NCBI RefSeq assembly: GCF_004365175.1 | Contig: NZ_SOCE01000001.1 | Span: forward strand, 1,103,154-1,167,153 | Length of the DNA: 64,000 bases | Direction: 5' to 3' | Source of the DNA: Kribbella voronezhensis | GTDB lineage: Bacteria; Actinomycetota; Actinomycetes; Propionibacteriales; Kribbellaceae | Part shown: positions 41,666 to 53,176 of the stretch, piece after piece | How positions within the stretch are numbered: position 1 is the first letter of the stretch | Layout: the number at the start of each line of letters is the position of its first letter | The notes under the pieces: model-generated | Told to the model about the DNA's origin: nothing | What the model saw: the letters and a program-made list of their open reading frames with translations, nothing else | The model's database searches: none | Made by a program: the position numbers and the translations under genes

Positions 41666-41671
41666 TACGTT
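41666..41671 (+). promoter_or_regulatory. Candidate -10 of the PNGase A-like gene
   Basis: TACGTT lies 8 nt before ATG 41680, and there is no ribosome-binding sequence, so a leader of about two bases or none is predicted. Confidence 0.3.
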
Positions 41672-41679
41672 TCCGCAAC

Positions 41680-44492
<2,813 letters not shown>

Positions 44493-44678
44493 TCAGGAGT
44501 CGGAGACGAGGATGCCGCCGTTGGCGACGTCGGACTTCTCGATCTCCTGGAAGACGATGCGCACCGATTCGCGCTTGGCGCCGAGGATCGCGATCGCGGA
44601 GTCGGTGACGGCGGCAACGAACTCGCGGCGCTGGTCGAGAGTGCGGCCGGAGAGCAGTTCGACGGTGATGTTCGGCAT
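44493..44678 (-). CDS. 4-oxalocrotonate tautomerase-family enzyme
   Basis: Small tautomerase of 61 residues, complete for the family. The catalytic Pro follows the start Met (MPNITVELLSGRT) and becomes N-terminal after Met removal; Arg11 and Arg39-like positions (ESVRIVF) are present. GAGGAGA lies before the start. A copy of the 17-bp operator of the adjacent uronate genes sits 29 bp upstream, so I place it in that regulon. The natural reaction could be an enol/keto step on a dehydrated uronate; this is inference. It is the last gene of the minus-strand arm after the symporter. Confidence 0.82.
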   Translation of the reverse strand: MPNITVELLSGRTLDQRREFVAAVTDSAIAILGAKRESVRIVFQEIEKSDVANGGILVSDS

Positions 44679-44706
44679 AGGGAGTCTCCTCAGCGAAGGG
44701 ATTGTT

Positions 44707-44723
44707 GTTCTGTGTGGTGAAAC
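44707..44723 (-). promoter_or_regulatory. Third uronate-type operator (before tautomerase)
   Basis: GTTTCACCACACAGAAC on the minus strand agrees at 13 of 17 positions with the pattern GTTCCRCTSARYAGAAC shared by the two operators at 46288-46304 and 46383-46399. It sits between the symporter stop and the tautomerase start. Confidence 0.5.
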
Positions 44724-44741
44724 ATTGTTCCAGTACGACGG

Positions 44742-46250
44742 TCAGCCGACCGCCGCCGTCCGCCTGGCGGGCACCTCACCGGCGGGGTCGGTGTTGAGCG
44801 AGTCGAGCAGTTCGTCCACCTCGGCCCGGCGCTCCGGCAGCAGCCGGCCCAGGCCGACGTACACGACCAAGGAAGTTGCCAACGGCAACGCAACTACCAA
44901 AGTGGTGTCGGTCGAGCCGATGCCCCACTTCACGATCGCCCAGACGATCAGGCCGATCGCCCAGGACGCGATCGCCGCCCGCGACCCACTCCGCCGGAAC
45001 CAAGGCAGCAGGCCGAGCATCAAGGGGATCGCGATCGGTCCCATCGTCGCGGCCACCAGGTCGACGACGATCTTCAGTACGACGCCCTGCCCGTTGGTGA
45101 TGATCGCGATCAGCATGCTCGCGGTGACGAAGCTGAAGGTCACGATCCGCGCGAACTTCAGGATCCCCGCGTCGCTCAACTGACGCAGCCTCGGTACGAG
45201 CACCGGGCCGAGGTCGCGGGTGATCACCGAGGAGATCGCGTTCGCGTCCGAGGCGACCATCGCCATCGTGTGCGAGAAGAACCCGGCCAGGACGAGCCCG
45301 ATCAGGCCGCTCGGCAGCAGCAGTTGCGACATTTCGACGTACGACTGCTCGGGCTTGGCGAGGCCGGGAACCAGTAGCGGCGCCGCGCACATCGGGATGA
45401 ACAGCACGAGCGGCCAGACCAGCCACAGCGCCGACGACAGCAGGGCGGACCGCTTCGCCTCGGAGCCGGACGGTGCGGCCATGTAGCGCTGCGCCAGGTT
45501 CCACATCCCGCCGTTGTATTCGAAGGTCTTGATGAACAGGAAGGCGATCAAGAAGATCGGCGTGTACGGTCCGTTCAGCGCCGAGCCGTGCCCCGCGGGC
45601 AACTGGTCCCACATCTTCCACAGCGTGGGAATGCCGTCCAGGTGCGAGAGGACGCCGACGAACATCGCGATCCCGGCCGCGGCCTGGATGACGAACTGGC
45701 CGAAGTCGGTGAGTACGTCGGCCCACAATCCACCCAGCGTCGCGTAGAGCATCGTGACGACCCCGGTGAGCAGGATGCCCCAGCGCATCGGTACGCCGGT
45801 GAATCCGTTCAGCAGTACGGCGATCGCGACCCACTTGGCGGCGATGTCGACCACCTTGAGCAGCGCACCGGAGTACGCGAGGACCTGCTGGGTCGGCAGG
45901 TTGTACCGGCGGGCGAGGTACTCCAGCGGCGAGACGACACCGTGCTTGGCTCGCAGCCGGTTCCAGCGTGCGGCGAACACGAACGCGCCGATGCCGACAC
46001 CGACGCCGATCGACATCGCCCACCACACGTAGACCGTGATGCCGTAGCTGTAGGCGACCGCCGCGAAGGCAACGAACATGACCGCGCTGTAGCCGGACAT
46101 GTGGTGCGAGATCCCGGACAACCACCACGGGATCCGGCCGCCGGTCGTGAAGTAGTCGACGACGGTCTTGACCTTGCTGCGGGACCAGACTCCGATCGCC
46201 ACCATCAGCACGAAGTAGCCGGCCAGGACCGTCCAGTCGAGGGCTGTCAT
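44742..46250 (-). CDS. Sodium:solute symporter (SSS family)
   Basis: Membrane carrier of 502 aa with about 13 helices. LDWTVLAGYFVLMVAIGVWSRSK is the first helix. FTTGGRIPWWLSGISHHMSGYSAVMFVAFA (about 35-65) is the SSS signature and sodium-site region. The C-terminus ends in a short Glu/Arg-rich tail. ATG 46250 was chosen; a longer frame to 46307 would cross the operator. It is divergent from kduI, and each promoter has its own copy of the same operator, so it most likely imports the ketodeoxyuronate or unsaturated uronate used by KduI and KduD. Confidence 0.88.
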   Translation of the reverse strand: MTALDWTVLAGYFVLMVAIGVWSRSKVKTVVDYFTTGGRIPWWLSGISHHMSGYSAVMFVAFAAVAYSYGITVYVWWAMSIGVGVGIGAFVFAARWNRLRAKHGVVSPLEYLARRYNLPTQQVLAYSGALLKVVDIAAKWVAIAVLLNGFTGVPMRWGILLTGVVTMLYATLGGLWADVLTDFGQFVIQAAAGIAMFVGVLSHLDGIPTLWKMWDQLPAGHGSALNGPYTPIFLIAFLFIKTFEYNGGMWNLAQRYMAAPSGSEAKRSALLSSALWLVWPLVLFIPMCAAPLLVPGLAKPEQSYVEMSQLLLPSGLIGLVLAGFFSHTMAMVASDANAISSVITRDLGPVLVPRLRQLSDAGILKFARIVTFSFVTASMLIAIITNGQGVVLKIVVDLVAATMGPIAIPLMLGLLPWFRRSGSRAAIASWAIGLIVWAIVKWGIGSTDTTLVVALPLATSLVVYVGLGRLLPERRAEVDELLDSLNTDPAGEVPARRTAAVG

Positions 46251-46287
46251 GTGAATCCTCCAGAGGCGGGCGGGATGTGCCTGGAAG

Positions 46288-46314
46288 GTTCCACTCAACA
46301 GAACCAAGTGTCAA
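46288..46314 (-). promoter_or_regulatory. Symporter promoter with operator
   Basis: On the minus strand TTGACA (46314-46309) is the -35. Four bases later comes the 17-bp operator GTTCTGTTGAGTGGAAC (46304-46288), which lies in the spacer. It is flanked by an extra base pair each side, giving GGTTC/GAACC arms. Binding there should block transcription. Confidence 0.68.
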
Positions 46315-46372
46315 GAGGCGGAACAGTCAGGATCACCAAGACGCAGCTTAGACCCCATGACGTGGTCAACGT

Positions 46373-46399
46373 TTGACAGGATGTTCCGCTGAGTAGAAC
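46373..46399 (+). promoter_or_regulatory. kduI promoter with operator
   Basis: TTGACA (46373-46378) is followed after exactly four bases by GTTCCGCTGAGTAGAAC (46383-46399). This is a mirror image of the symporter promoter in layout. TAGAAC within the operator may serve as part of the -10. The operator ends 8 bp before the GTG start of kduI. Confidence 0.68.
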
Positions 46400-46407
46400 C
46401 TTGTTCT

Positions 46408-47247
46408 GTGAATGACGCTCAGCAACCTCTCCAGGTCCGGCACGCCACCCACCCCGACCAGATCCCGGGTTTCGCCACCGCGGACCTGCGCGACTCGTAC
46501 CTGGTCGAAGACCTGTTCACTCCGGACACGATCACCGGGGTGCTCACCCACCACGACCGGATCGTGCTCGCCGGCGCCTGCCCGGCGAGCGGCCCGCTCA
46601 CCCTCGGAACCTGGCCGGAGCTGCGCAGCGAATTCTTCCTCGAGCGCCGCGAGGCCGGCATCGTCAACGTCGGCGGACCGGGCACGGTCACCGTCGACGG
46701 CACCAAGTTCGAACTGACCACCGGCGCCTGCCTGTACGCCGGACGCGGCGCGCGCGACGTCGTCTTCGAGGGACCCGAGGCCGCCTTCTACCTCTTCTCC
46801 GCCACCGCGCACGCCGACTTCCCGACCGCACTGGTCCAGCCCGGCGAGGGCAACCGGCTCGAACTCGGCGACCAGCAGACCGCGAACCGGCGCACCATCG
46901 ACCAATACATCCACGCGGACGGCGTACAGAGCTGCCAGATCGTGCTCGGCGTGACCACGCTGCACCCCGGCAGCACCTGGAACACGATGCCCGCACACAC
47001 CCACGACCGACGCACCGAGTGCTACCTGTACTTCGGCCTCCCGGAGGCCGACCGGGTCGTGCATCTGCTCGGCGAACCTGACGAGACCAGGCACCTCGTC
47101 GTCGCCGATCGCGAGGCAGTGATCTCCCCCAGTTGGTCCATCCACTCCGGCGTCGGCACCTCGGCGTACAGCTTCGTCTGGGCGATGGCCGGCGAGAACC
47201 AGGCGTTCACCGACATGGACGGCGTCGACGTGCAGGATCTTCGGTGA
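46408..47247 (+). CDS. kduI: 5-keto-4-deoxyuronate isomerase KduI
   Basis: Isomerase of 279 aa that converts 5-keto-4-deoxyuronate (DKI) into 2,5-diketo-3-deoxygluconate. The cupin metal site reads MPAHTHDRRTECYLYF (about 195-210), with two His and one Glu; a fourth ligand His is expected in SWSIHSGVG. Length matches the family. The start is GTG 46408. The stop overlaps kduD as GTGA. Substrate comes from unsaturated uronates released by polysaccharide lyases acting on pectin or glycosaminoglycans; no lyase gene lies in this window. Confidence 0.95.
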   Translation: MNDAQQPLQVRHATHPDQIPGFATADLRDSYLVEDLFTPDTITGVLTHHDRIVLAGACPASGPLTLGTWPELRSEFFLERREAGIVNVGGPGTVTVDGTKFELTTGACLYAGRGARDVVFEGPEAAFYLFSATAHADFPTALVQPGEGNRLELGDQQTANRRTIDQYIHADGVQSCQIVLGVTTLHPGSTWNTMPAHTHDRRTECYLYFGLPEADRVVHLLGEPDETRHLVVADREAVISPSWSIHSGVGTSAYSFVWAMAGENQAFTDMDGVDVQDLR

Positions 47248-48002
47248 CCGCTGGATTCTCACTGCGGGGCCGTACCGCGCTGGTGACCGGCGCCCGACGC
47301 GGCATCGGCGCGGCGATCGCCGCCGGGTACGCCGCGGCGGGAGCCGACCTGATCCTGCTCGCACGCGACGCGGCGCTGGAGGACACGCTCGAGGCGATCA
47401 AGCTGAACGGCGGCGGCGAAGCGACGGTGATCACCGCGGACTTCGCCGACCCGGCCGAGGTGGAGGCGGTCGCGACCGCTCTCGTCCGGGACCGTCGGGT
47501 CGACATCCTGGTCAACAACGCGGGCACAATCCGCCGGGCGCCTGCCGTCGAGACCGCGCCGGCCGACTGGCAGCACGTGATCGATGTGAACCTGAACTCG
47601 ACCTGGGCGGTGACGCGGCCGATCGGCGCCGCCATGGTCACCCGCGGCGACGGGAAGATCATCACGATCGCTTCTCTGCTGAGCTTCCAGGGCGGCATCA
47701 CAGTTCCCGCCTACACCGCCAGCAAGCACGCGGTCGCCGGGCTCACGAAGGCACTGGCCAACGAGTGGGGAGCGTCCGGCGTACAGGTGAATGCGATCGC
47801 TCCCGGATACATCAGTACCGACAACACGACCGACCTGCGGGCCGACGCCGACCGGGAGGCGGCCATCCGGGATCGCATCCCGGCCGGCCGGTGGGGACGA
47901 CCGGAGGATCTGGTCGGTGCCGCCGTCTTCCTGGCGTCGGCGGCGGCCGACTACGTCAACGGCCATGTGCTGGCCGTCGACGGCGGCTGGCTGGCGAGAT
48001 GA
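47244..48002 (+). CDS. kduD: 2-deoxy-D-gluconate 3-dehydrogenase KduD
   Basis: Short-chain dehydrogenase of 252 aa. FSLRGRTALVTGARRGIGAAIA holds the TGxxxGIG loop. NNAG (about 88-91) and the catalytic YTASKHA (Tyr and Lys four apart) with an upstream Ser are all present. NAIAPGYISTDNT is typical for KduD. It reduces diketodeoxygluconate to KDG with NADH in the uronate pathway. It is coupled to kduI by a 4-nt overlap and followed after about 11 nt by iclR. KDG kinase and KDPG aldolase, needed to finish the pathway, are not in this window. Confidence 0.92.
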   Translation: MTAGFSLRGRTALVTGARRGIGAAIAAGYAAAGADLILLARDAALEDTLEAIKLNGGGEATVITADFADPAEVEAVATALVRDRRVDILVNNAGTIRRAPAVETAPADWQHVIDVNLNSTWAVTRPIGAAMVTRGDGKIITIASLLSFQGGITVPAYTASKHAVAGLTKALANEWGASGVQVNAIAPGYISTDNTTDLRADADREAAIRDRIPAGRWGRPEDLVGAAVFLASAAADYVNGHVLAVDGGWLAR

Positions 48003-48013
48003 GAGGTGACAGG

Positions 48014-48775
48014 ATGAGCGACATGAGTTCGCCCTCGGCCATCGACAAGACGCTGATGGTGCTCGACGCGGTCCTCGAGCACTCCCGGTTCACCGACGTG
48101 GTGACGGCCACCGGCCTGGCCAAGTCGACCGTGCACCGGATCATGGCGTCGCTGGTCGAGCACGAGTTCGTCGCGCAGTCCGAGGACGGCTCGTACCACC
48201 CGGGTCCGAAGGCGCTGCGGCTTGCCGGGCATGCGCTGACGAACGTCGATCTCGCGACGGTCGCCCGGCCCGTGCTGGCCGACCTGGTCGCGCAGACCCG
48301 CTGCACGGTGCACGTCGGCCTGCTGAACGGCGACGAGGCGATCTACGTCGCGCGACTCGACGGACCCAAGCCGTACCGAATGCCGTCCCGCGTGGGCAAG
48401 GCTTTCTGGCTGCACTGCACCGGCATCGGCAAAGCCCTCCTGGCCGAACTGGACGACGAAGCGCTCGACGCCCTCGTCACCCGGACCGGCCTGCCCGCCC
48501 GTACGCCGCTCACCCACACGACCGCTGCTGCTTTGAAGGCCGACCTCACCCAGGTCCGGGCCCGCGGGTACGCCCTGGACGACGAGGAGAACGAGCCCGG
48601 CATTCGCTGCGTCGCGGCCGTCATCCACGACCACACCGCCAGCGCGATCGCCGCCGTCAGCATCTCCACCCTCTCCCTCGAGCAGTCCATCGCCCAGGTG
48701 GCGCTGATGGCTCCGGCCGCCATCGAAGCCGCCCGCAAAATCTCCGCCGCCCTCGGCTACCGCGAACCCACCTGA
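48014..48775 (+). CDS. IclR-family regulator of the uronate genes
   Basis: Regulator of 253 aa. The winged helix SAIDKTLMVLDAVLEHSRFTDVVTATGLAKSTVHRIMASL covers about 8-48. The IclR sensor domain begins near residue 70 and includes GKAFWLHCTGIGKALLAEL. It is the third gene of kduI-kduD-iclR and the only local regulator, so it is the likely binder of the three 17-bp operators. The best-known relative in function is KdgR. ATG 48014 has GAGAGG at good distance; ATG 47999 overlaps the kduD stop and ATG 48023 is also possible. Confidence 0.9.
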   Translation: MSDMSSPSAIDKTLMVLDAVLEHSRFTDVVTATGLAKSTVHRIMASLVEHEFVAQSEDGSYHPGPKALRLAGHALTNVDLATVARPVLADLVAQTRCTVHVGLLNGDEAIYVARLDGPKPYRMPSRVGKAFWLHCTGIGKALLAELDDEALDALVTRTGLPARTPLTHTTAAALKADLTQVRARGYALDDEENEPGIRCVAAVIHDHTASAIAAVSISTLSLEQSIAQVALMAPAAIEAARKISAALGYREPT

Positions 48776-48819
48776 GCCGTTGTCAGCCCGCCTTCTCCGG
48801 CGCTAGCATCGATCACAGT

Positions 48820-48840
48820 TTGACAGGAAAGTTTCTTAAC
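48820..48840 (+). promoter_or_regulatory. csxA promoter/operator
   Basis: TTGACA (48820-48825) runs into AGGAAAGTTTCTTAAC, an imperfect dyad centred on GAAAGTTTC. From memory, the ROK-type repressor CsnR of Streptomyces chitosanase genes binds a very similar palindrome. The operator covers the region between -35 and -10. It differs from the uronate operators, so the IclR protein is not the expected binder. Confidence 0.5.
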
Positions 48841-48878
48841 GATCATGTGGCCGATCACCGCCCCGAGGAGGCCCACCG

Positions 48879-51800
48879 ATGCGATCGTGGCCGAGAAGCA
48901 TCCGATTTCTGACGGTTGCCGCGCTGGCAGCCGCAGCCTGTACCGCGGTCCCCGCCGCCGGCGCGCCGTACCGGGACCCAGCCCCGCCGTTCGCCCCGAC
49001 CCTCTTCGCGACCGCTGCGGTCAGCCCGATCCCTGGGTTCTTGCTGCAGACCTCCGCGCAGGTGTCCAACGACGCGGCCGTCACCCAGCCCGGCTACCCG
49101 ACGACCGGCTGGCTGCCCGTCTCGGCGCGGTCGACGGTCTTCGCGGGCCTGTTGCAGAACAACAAGTACCCCGATCCGTTCTTCTCCACGAACATGAAGA
49201 ACGTCGACAAGAGCCAGTTCACCGTGCCCTGGTGGTACCGCTCCGACGTGGAGATTGCTGACACCGCCCAGCGCACCTACCTCGACTTCAGCGGAGTGCT
49301 GTCCCGCACCGATGTCTGGGTCAACGGCACGAAGGTCGCCGACAAGACGCAGACCGCCGGCGCCTACACCCGGCACGACCTCGACATCACCGCGCAGGTG
49401 CACACCGGCAGCAACGCGATCACCTTCAAGGTCTACCCGAACGACCCGAACAACGACCTCACGATGGGCTGGATCGACTGGGCCCAGACGCCACCGGACC
49501 AGAACATGGGCATCGTCCGCGACGTCCTGGTCCGGCGCAGCGGTGCGGTCGCCCTCCGCGGCGCTCACGTCGTCACCAAGCTCCCTTCGGTGACCCACGC
49601 GGACCTGACCGCGAAGGTCGACGTGCGCAACGACTCGTCGGCCGCCGTCACCACCACCGTCGCGGGCAGCGTCGCCGGCGTACCGGTCAGTCAGTCGGTC
49701 TCGCTCGCCGCCAAGGAGAAGAAGACGGTCACGTTCCCGACGATCGGGCTGGACAACCCGAACGTCTGGTGGCCGGCCGGGATGGGCGGGCAGCCGCTGT
49801 ACGCGCTCGACCTGACCGCCACCGCAGCCGGTACGCCGTCCGACGCGGCGCACGCCGACTTCGGCGTACGGGAGGTGAAGGCGCCGCTCAACAGCAGCGG
49901 TGGGCGCGCGTACTCGATCAACGGCCGGCCTCTGCTGGTGCGCGGCGGTGGTTGGTCACCCGATCTGTTCCTGCGCTGGAACGCCACCTATGCGGCCGAC
50001 AAGCTCAAGTACGTCAAGGATCTCGGCCTCAACACGGTCCGGCTGGAAGGGCACATCGAGCCCGACGAGTTCTTCGACCTGGCCGACCGGCTCGGCATCC
50101 TGACCATGCCCGGCTGGGAGTGCTGCGACAAGTGGGAGGGCCAGGTCAACGGCGGCGAGAACGGCAACACCTGGAAGGCGGAGGACTACGTGACCGCCAA
50201 GGCGTCGATGACGGCCGAGGCCGAGCGGCTGCGGAACCACCCGAGCGTGCTCACCTTCCTGATCGGCAGCGACTTCGCACCGAACGCGACGATCGAGAAG
50301 AACTACCTCGACGCGCTGAACGCCGCCGACTGGCAGACCCCGGTGATCCCGGCCGCGTCGGCGAACTCGTCGCCGCAGCTCGGCAGCTCCGGGATGAAGA
50401 TGAACGGACCGTACGACTGGATCCCGCCGAACTACTGGTACGACAAGGCGCACGGCGACTCCGGCGGCGCGTGGGGCTTCAACTCGGAGACCAGTGCGGG
50501 CCCGGACATCCCCACGATCGACACCCTGCAAAGGATGCTGACCCCGGCCGAGCTCGACGTGCTCTGGCAGAACCCGAGCGCCACGCAGTACCACCGGTCG
50601 TCGTCGTCCACCTTCGGCAACCTGAAGCTGTTCGGGAACGCCCTGTCCGGCCGGTACGGCGCCCCGACGGGCCTGACCGACTACGTGAAGAAGGCCCAGC
50701 TGGCGCAGTACGAGAATGTGCGTGCCGAGTTCGAGTCGCACAACCGGAACTTCACCGACTCCTCGAACCCGTCGACCGGGTTGATCTACTGGATGCTCAA
50801 CAGCGGCTGGACCTCGCTGCACTGGCAGCTGTTCGACACCTATCTGGACCAGAACGGCGCGTACTACGGTGCCAAGAAGGCGAACGAGCCGCTGCACATC
50901 CAGTACTCCTACGACAGCAACTCCGTTGCCGTGGTCAACCAATCCCACGGTACGGCGTCCGGGCTGACCGCGTCGGTCAAGCTCTACAACCTCGACGGCA
51001 CGGAGAAGTTCTCCCAGGCGGTCAACGTCTCGGTGCCGGGCGACGGAGGCAAGACGACGGCGCTCACGATTCCTTCGGTGAGTGGCCTGTCCACGACGTA
51101 TCTGGCGAAGCTGGTGCTGACCAACTCGTCCGGCACCGAGGTCAGCCGCAACGTCTACTGGCTGTCGACGAAGGCGGACACACTCGACTGGAACAACACC
51201 GATTGGTACTACACACCGACCACCAGCTACGCGGATCTGAAGGGATTGTCGTCGCTGGCGCAGGTGCCCGTTTCGTCTGTTGTCAGCTCGTCGGTGTCGG
51301 GCTCCGATACCGTCACGACGGTCACGTTGAAGAACACCACGACCAGCAAGATCCCGGCGCTCTTCGTCGACGCGCACATCATCGGTGCCGGCGGCAAGCC
51401 CGTGCTGCCGGTGCAGTGGAACGACAACGCGGTCAGCCTGTGGCCGGGCGAGAGCGTCGTACTGCGGGCGACGTACCGGACCGCCGATCTGCAAGGTGTG
51501 ACGCCTTCGGTCCGGGTGTCCGGCTGGAACACCGTGCCGGACACCGGTGGCCCCGGTCCCGGCCCGACGGTCTACGAGGCGGAGGACGCGACGATCACCG
51601 CCGGAGTGGTGGAGTCGAACCACGCGGGCTTCACCGGGCGCGGCTTCGTGAACTACGACAACGCCGTCGGGTCCGCCGTCGAGTGGACGGTCACTGCGGC
51701 AACGGCCGGCCCGGCGGACGTCGTACTGCGGTATGCCAACGGGACCACCACCTCGCGGCCGATGAACATCGCGCTCAACGGGACCGTGGTGTCTTCCGGG

Positions 51801-51944
51801 CTGACGTTCCCCGGCACCGGGAGCTGGGACACCTGGCAGACCAGGACCATCCGGGTGAATCTCATTGCTGGTAGCAACAAGATCAAGGCGACCGCGACCA
51901 GCACGGACGGCGGCCCGAACGTCGACAGACTCACCGTCGGCTAG
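48879..51944 (+). CDS. csxA: Secreted exo-beta-D-glucosaminidase (GH2) with CBM35
   Basis: Releases glucosamine from the non-reducing end of chitosan oligomers. The protein has 1021 aa. The signal peptide covers about residues 1-30 (AALAAAACTAVPAAGA). GH2 sugar-binding, immunoglobulin-like and barrel domains follow. LIGSDFAPN holds Asp465 and GFNSETSAGPD holds Glu537. These match the acid Asp469 and nucleophile Glu541 of Amycolatopsis CsxA with a constant offset of four. The DFAP/SETSAG motifs separate this subgroup from ordinary beta-galactosidases. A CBM35 (about 899-1020, starting YEAEDATITAG) ends the protein. GAGGAGG precedes ATG 48879. The 3' end overlaps the MFS gene by 4 bp. Confidence 0.93.
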   Translation: MRSWPRSIRFLTVAALAAAACTAVPAAGAPYRDPAPPFAPTLFATAAVSPIPGFLLQTSAQVSNDAAVTQPGYPTTGWLPVSARSTVFAGLLQNNKYPDPFFSTNMKNVDKSQFTVPWWYRSDVEIADTAQRTYLDFSGVLSRTDVWVNGTKVADKTQTAGAYTRHDLDITAQVHTGSNAITFKVYPNDPNNDLTMGWIDWAQTPPDQNMGIVRDVLVRRSGAVALRGAHVVTKLPSVTHADLTAKVDVRNDSSAAVTTTVAGSVAGVPVSQSVSLAAKEKKTVTFPTIGLDNPNVWWPAGMGGQPLYALDLTATAAGTPSDAAHADFGVREVKAPLNSSGGRAYSINGRPLLVRGGGWSPDLFLRWNATYAADKLKYVKDLGLNTVRLEGHIEPDEFFDLADRLGILTMPGWECCDKWEGQVNGGENGNTWKAEDYVTAKASMTAEAERLRNHPSVLTFLIGSDFAPNATIEKNYLDALNAADWQTPVIPAASANSSPQLGSSGMKMNGPYDWIPPNYWYDKAHGDSGGAWGFNSETSAGPDIPTIDTLQRMLTPAELDVLWQNPSATQYHRSSSSTFGNLKLFGNALSGRYGAPTGLTDYVKKAQLAQYENVRAEFESHNRNFTDSSNPSTGLIYWMLNSGWTSLHWQLFDTYLDQNGAYYGAKKANEPLHIQYSYDSNSVAVVNQSHGTASGLTASVKLYNLDGTEKFSQAVNVSVPGDGGKTTALTIPSVSGLSTTYLAKLVLTNSSGTEVSRNVYWLSTKADTLDWNNTDWYYTPTTSYADLKGLSSLAQVPVSSVVSSSVSGSDTVTTVTLKNTTTSKIPALFVDAHIIGAGGKPVLPVQWNDNAVSLWPGESVVLRATYRTADLQGVTPSVRVSGWNTVPDTGGPGPGPTVYEAEDATITAGVVESNHAGFTGRGFVNYDNAVGSAVEWTVTAATAGPADVVLRYANGTTTSRPMNIALNGTVVSSGLTFPGTGSWDTWQTRTIRVNLIAGSNKIKATATSTDGGPNVDRLTVG

Positions 51945-53176
51945 ACGAGTTGGGCTGCCGGCCGCGCTTTGCGGGCGGCAGCCCAACGCACGACCGGCAC
52001 GAAGAGGATGCCGACGATCGCGAACCAGACGCCCAGGATGATCCAGCCCGGTACGCCGAGGCCCAACGGCAACAGGGCGAGCACGGTCGGCGCGACCATC
52101 GTGCTGATCGACATACTGGTGTTCCAGACACCTTGGTACTGGCCTTGTGCCTCGTCGGCGGCGAGGTCGAAGCCGAGCAGGAACGAGCCGGACGACTGCA
52201 GCAACTCGCCGATCACCTGTACCAGCGCACCCGCTGCGAGCAGTCCGACGGCGACCACGACGCCGCCACCGGAAGCACCCGCGAACAGCACCATCGATGC
52301 CAGCAGCAACAACCCCGCCGTCCGGGTTGCTCTTGCCGCACTTGCCGGATCGGCGATCCCCCGGCTCGATCTGACCTGGAAGAGGGAGATCACGACGGTG
52401 TTGACGATCAGCAGCAGCGCGACCGTCCAGCGGGGCGCGTCGGTATGATCGACCACCCACAACGGGATCGCCACGTCCAGGACCGCGTAGTGGATCGACA
52501 TGCCCGCGTTGAGCGCGGCGACGGCGAGATAGCCGCGATCTCTCAGCGCGATCCAGACCGGGCCGTCCTCGTTCTTCGGCTGCGGCGCGACCTTCGGCAC
52601 CGCGAGCACGACGAAGGCGGCGACGATACTGAGCGCCGCATCCAGCACGAACATCGACCGGTACGCCGTGGCGGTGTCGAAGTGCAGCGCGAGAGCACCG
52701 ATTCCGGCGCCGGCCATGATGCCGATGTTGGTGATCGCCCGCAGGTAGGCCCGGGCGGCAACTCTGCCCGCGGCGCCCTGAGTCACGGCGGCGATCAAAG
52801 CGGCTCGGACCGCGCCGGCACCTCGGTCGAAGATCGTCAGCACGACGGCGACGGCGAGGAACTGCCAGAACGTGTCGACCAGCAGGTAGAGCAGCGACAC
52901 GCAGCAGACGACGAGGCTCAGGATGACGAACAACGTGCGCGGACCACGCCGGTCGGCGAGGTGGCCGAGCGGGACGGCCGAGAGCAGGCCGAACAGCCCG
53001 GCGATGGTCAGCCCGAGCCCGACCTGCGCGATCGAGAGTCCGACGATCCGGGTGAAGTAGAGCACGCTGACCGTCATCAGCAGCCCGTTGCCGATCCGGC
53101 TCAGCAACGTCGCCAAGGCCAACGGCCGCAACGGTCCCTTCGCCGGGATCAGCCCGGCGATCCGCGGCGCCTTCAT
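51941..53176 (-). CDS. MFS transporter
   Basis: Major-facilitator carrier of 411 aa with 12 predicted helices. GHLADRRGPR after helix 2 is motif A (GxLaDrxGxr), and YLRAITNIGIMAGAGIGALA (about 145-165) resembles the motif C region of helix 5, which is typical of drug/proton antiporters. No substrate can be named. It starts at an ATGA overlap with the MOSC gene upstream and should be co-transcribed with it. It converges on csxA. Confidence 0.85.
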   Translation of the reverse strand: MKAPRIAGLIPAKGPLRPLALATLLSRIGNGLLMTVSVLYFTRIVGLSIAQVGLGLTIAGLFGLLSAVPLGHLADRRGPRTLFVILSLVVCCVSLLYLLVDTFWQFLAVAVVLTIFDRGAGAVRAALIAAVTQGAAGRVAARAYLRAITNIGIMAGAGIGALALHFDTATAYRSMFVLDAALSIVAAFVVLAVPKVAPQPKNEDGPVWIALRDRGYLAVAALNAGMSIHYAVLDVAIPLWVVDHTDAPRWTVALLLIVNTVVISLFQVRSSRGIADPASAARATRTAGLLLLASMVLFAGASGGGVVVAVGLLAAGALVQVIGELLQSSGSFLLGFDLAADEAQGQYQGVWNTSMSISTMVAPTVLALLPLGLGVPGWIILGVWFAIVGILFVPVVRWAAARKARPAAQLV

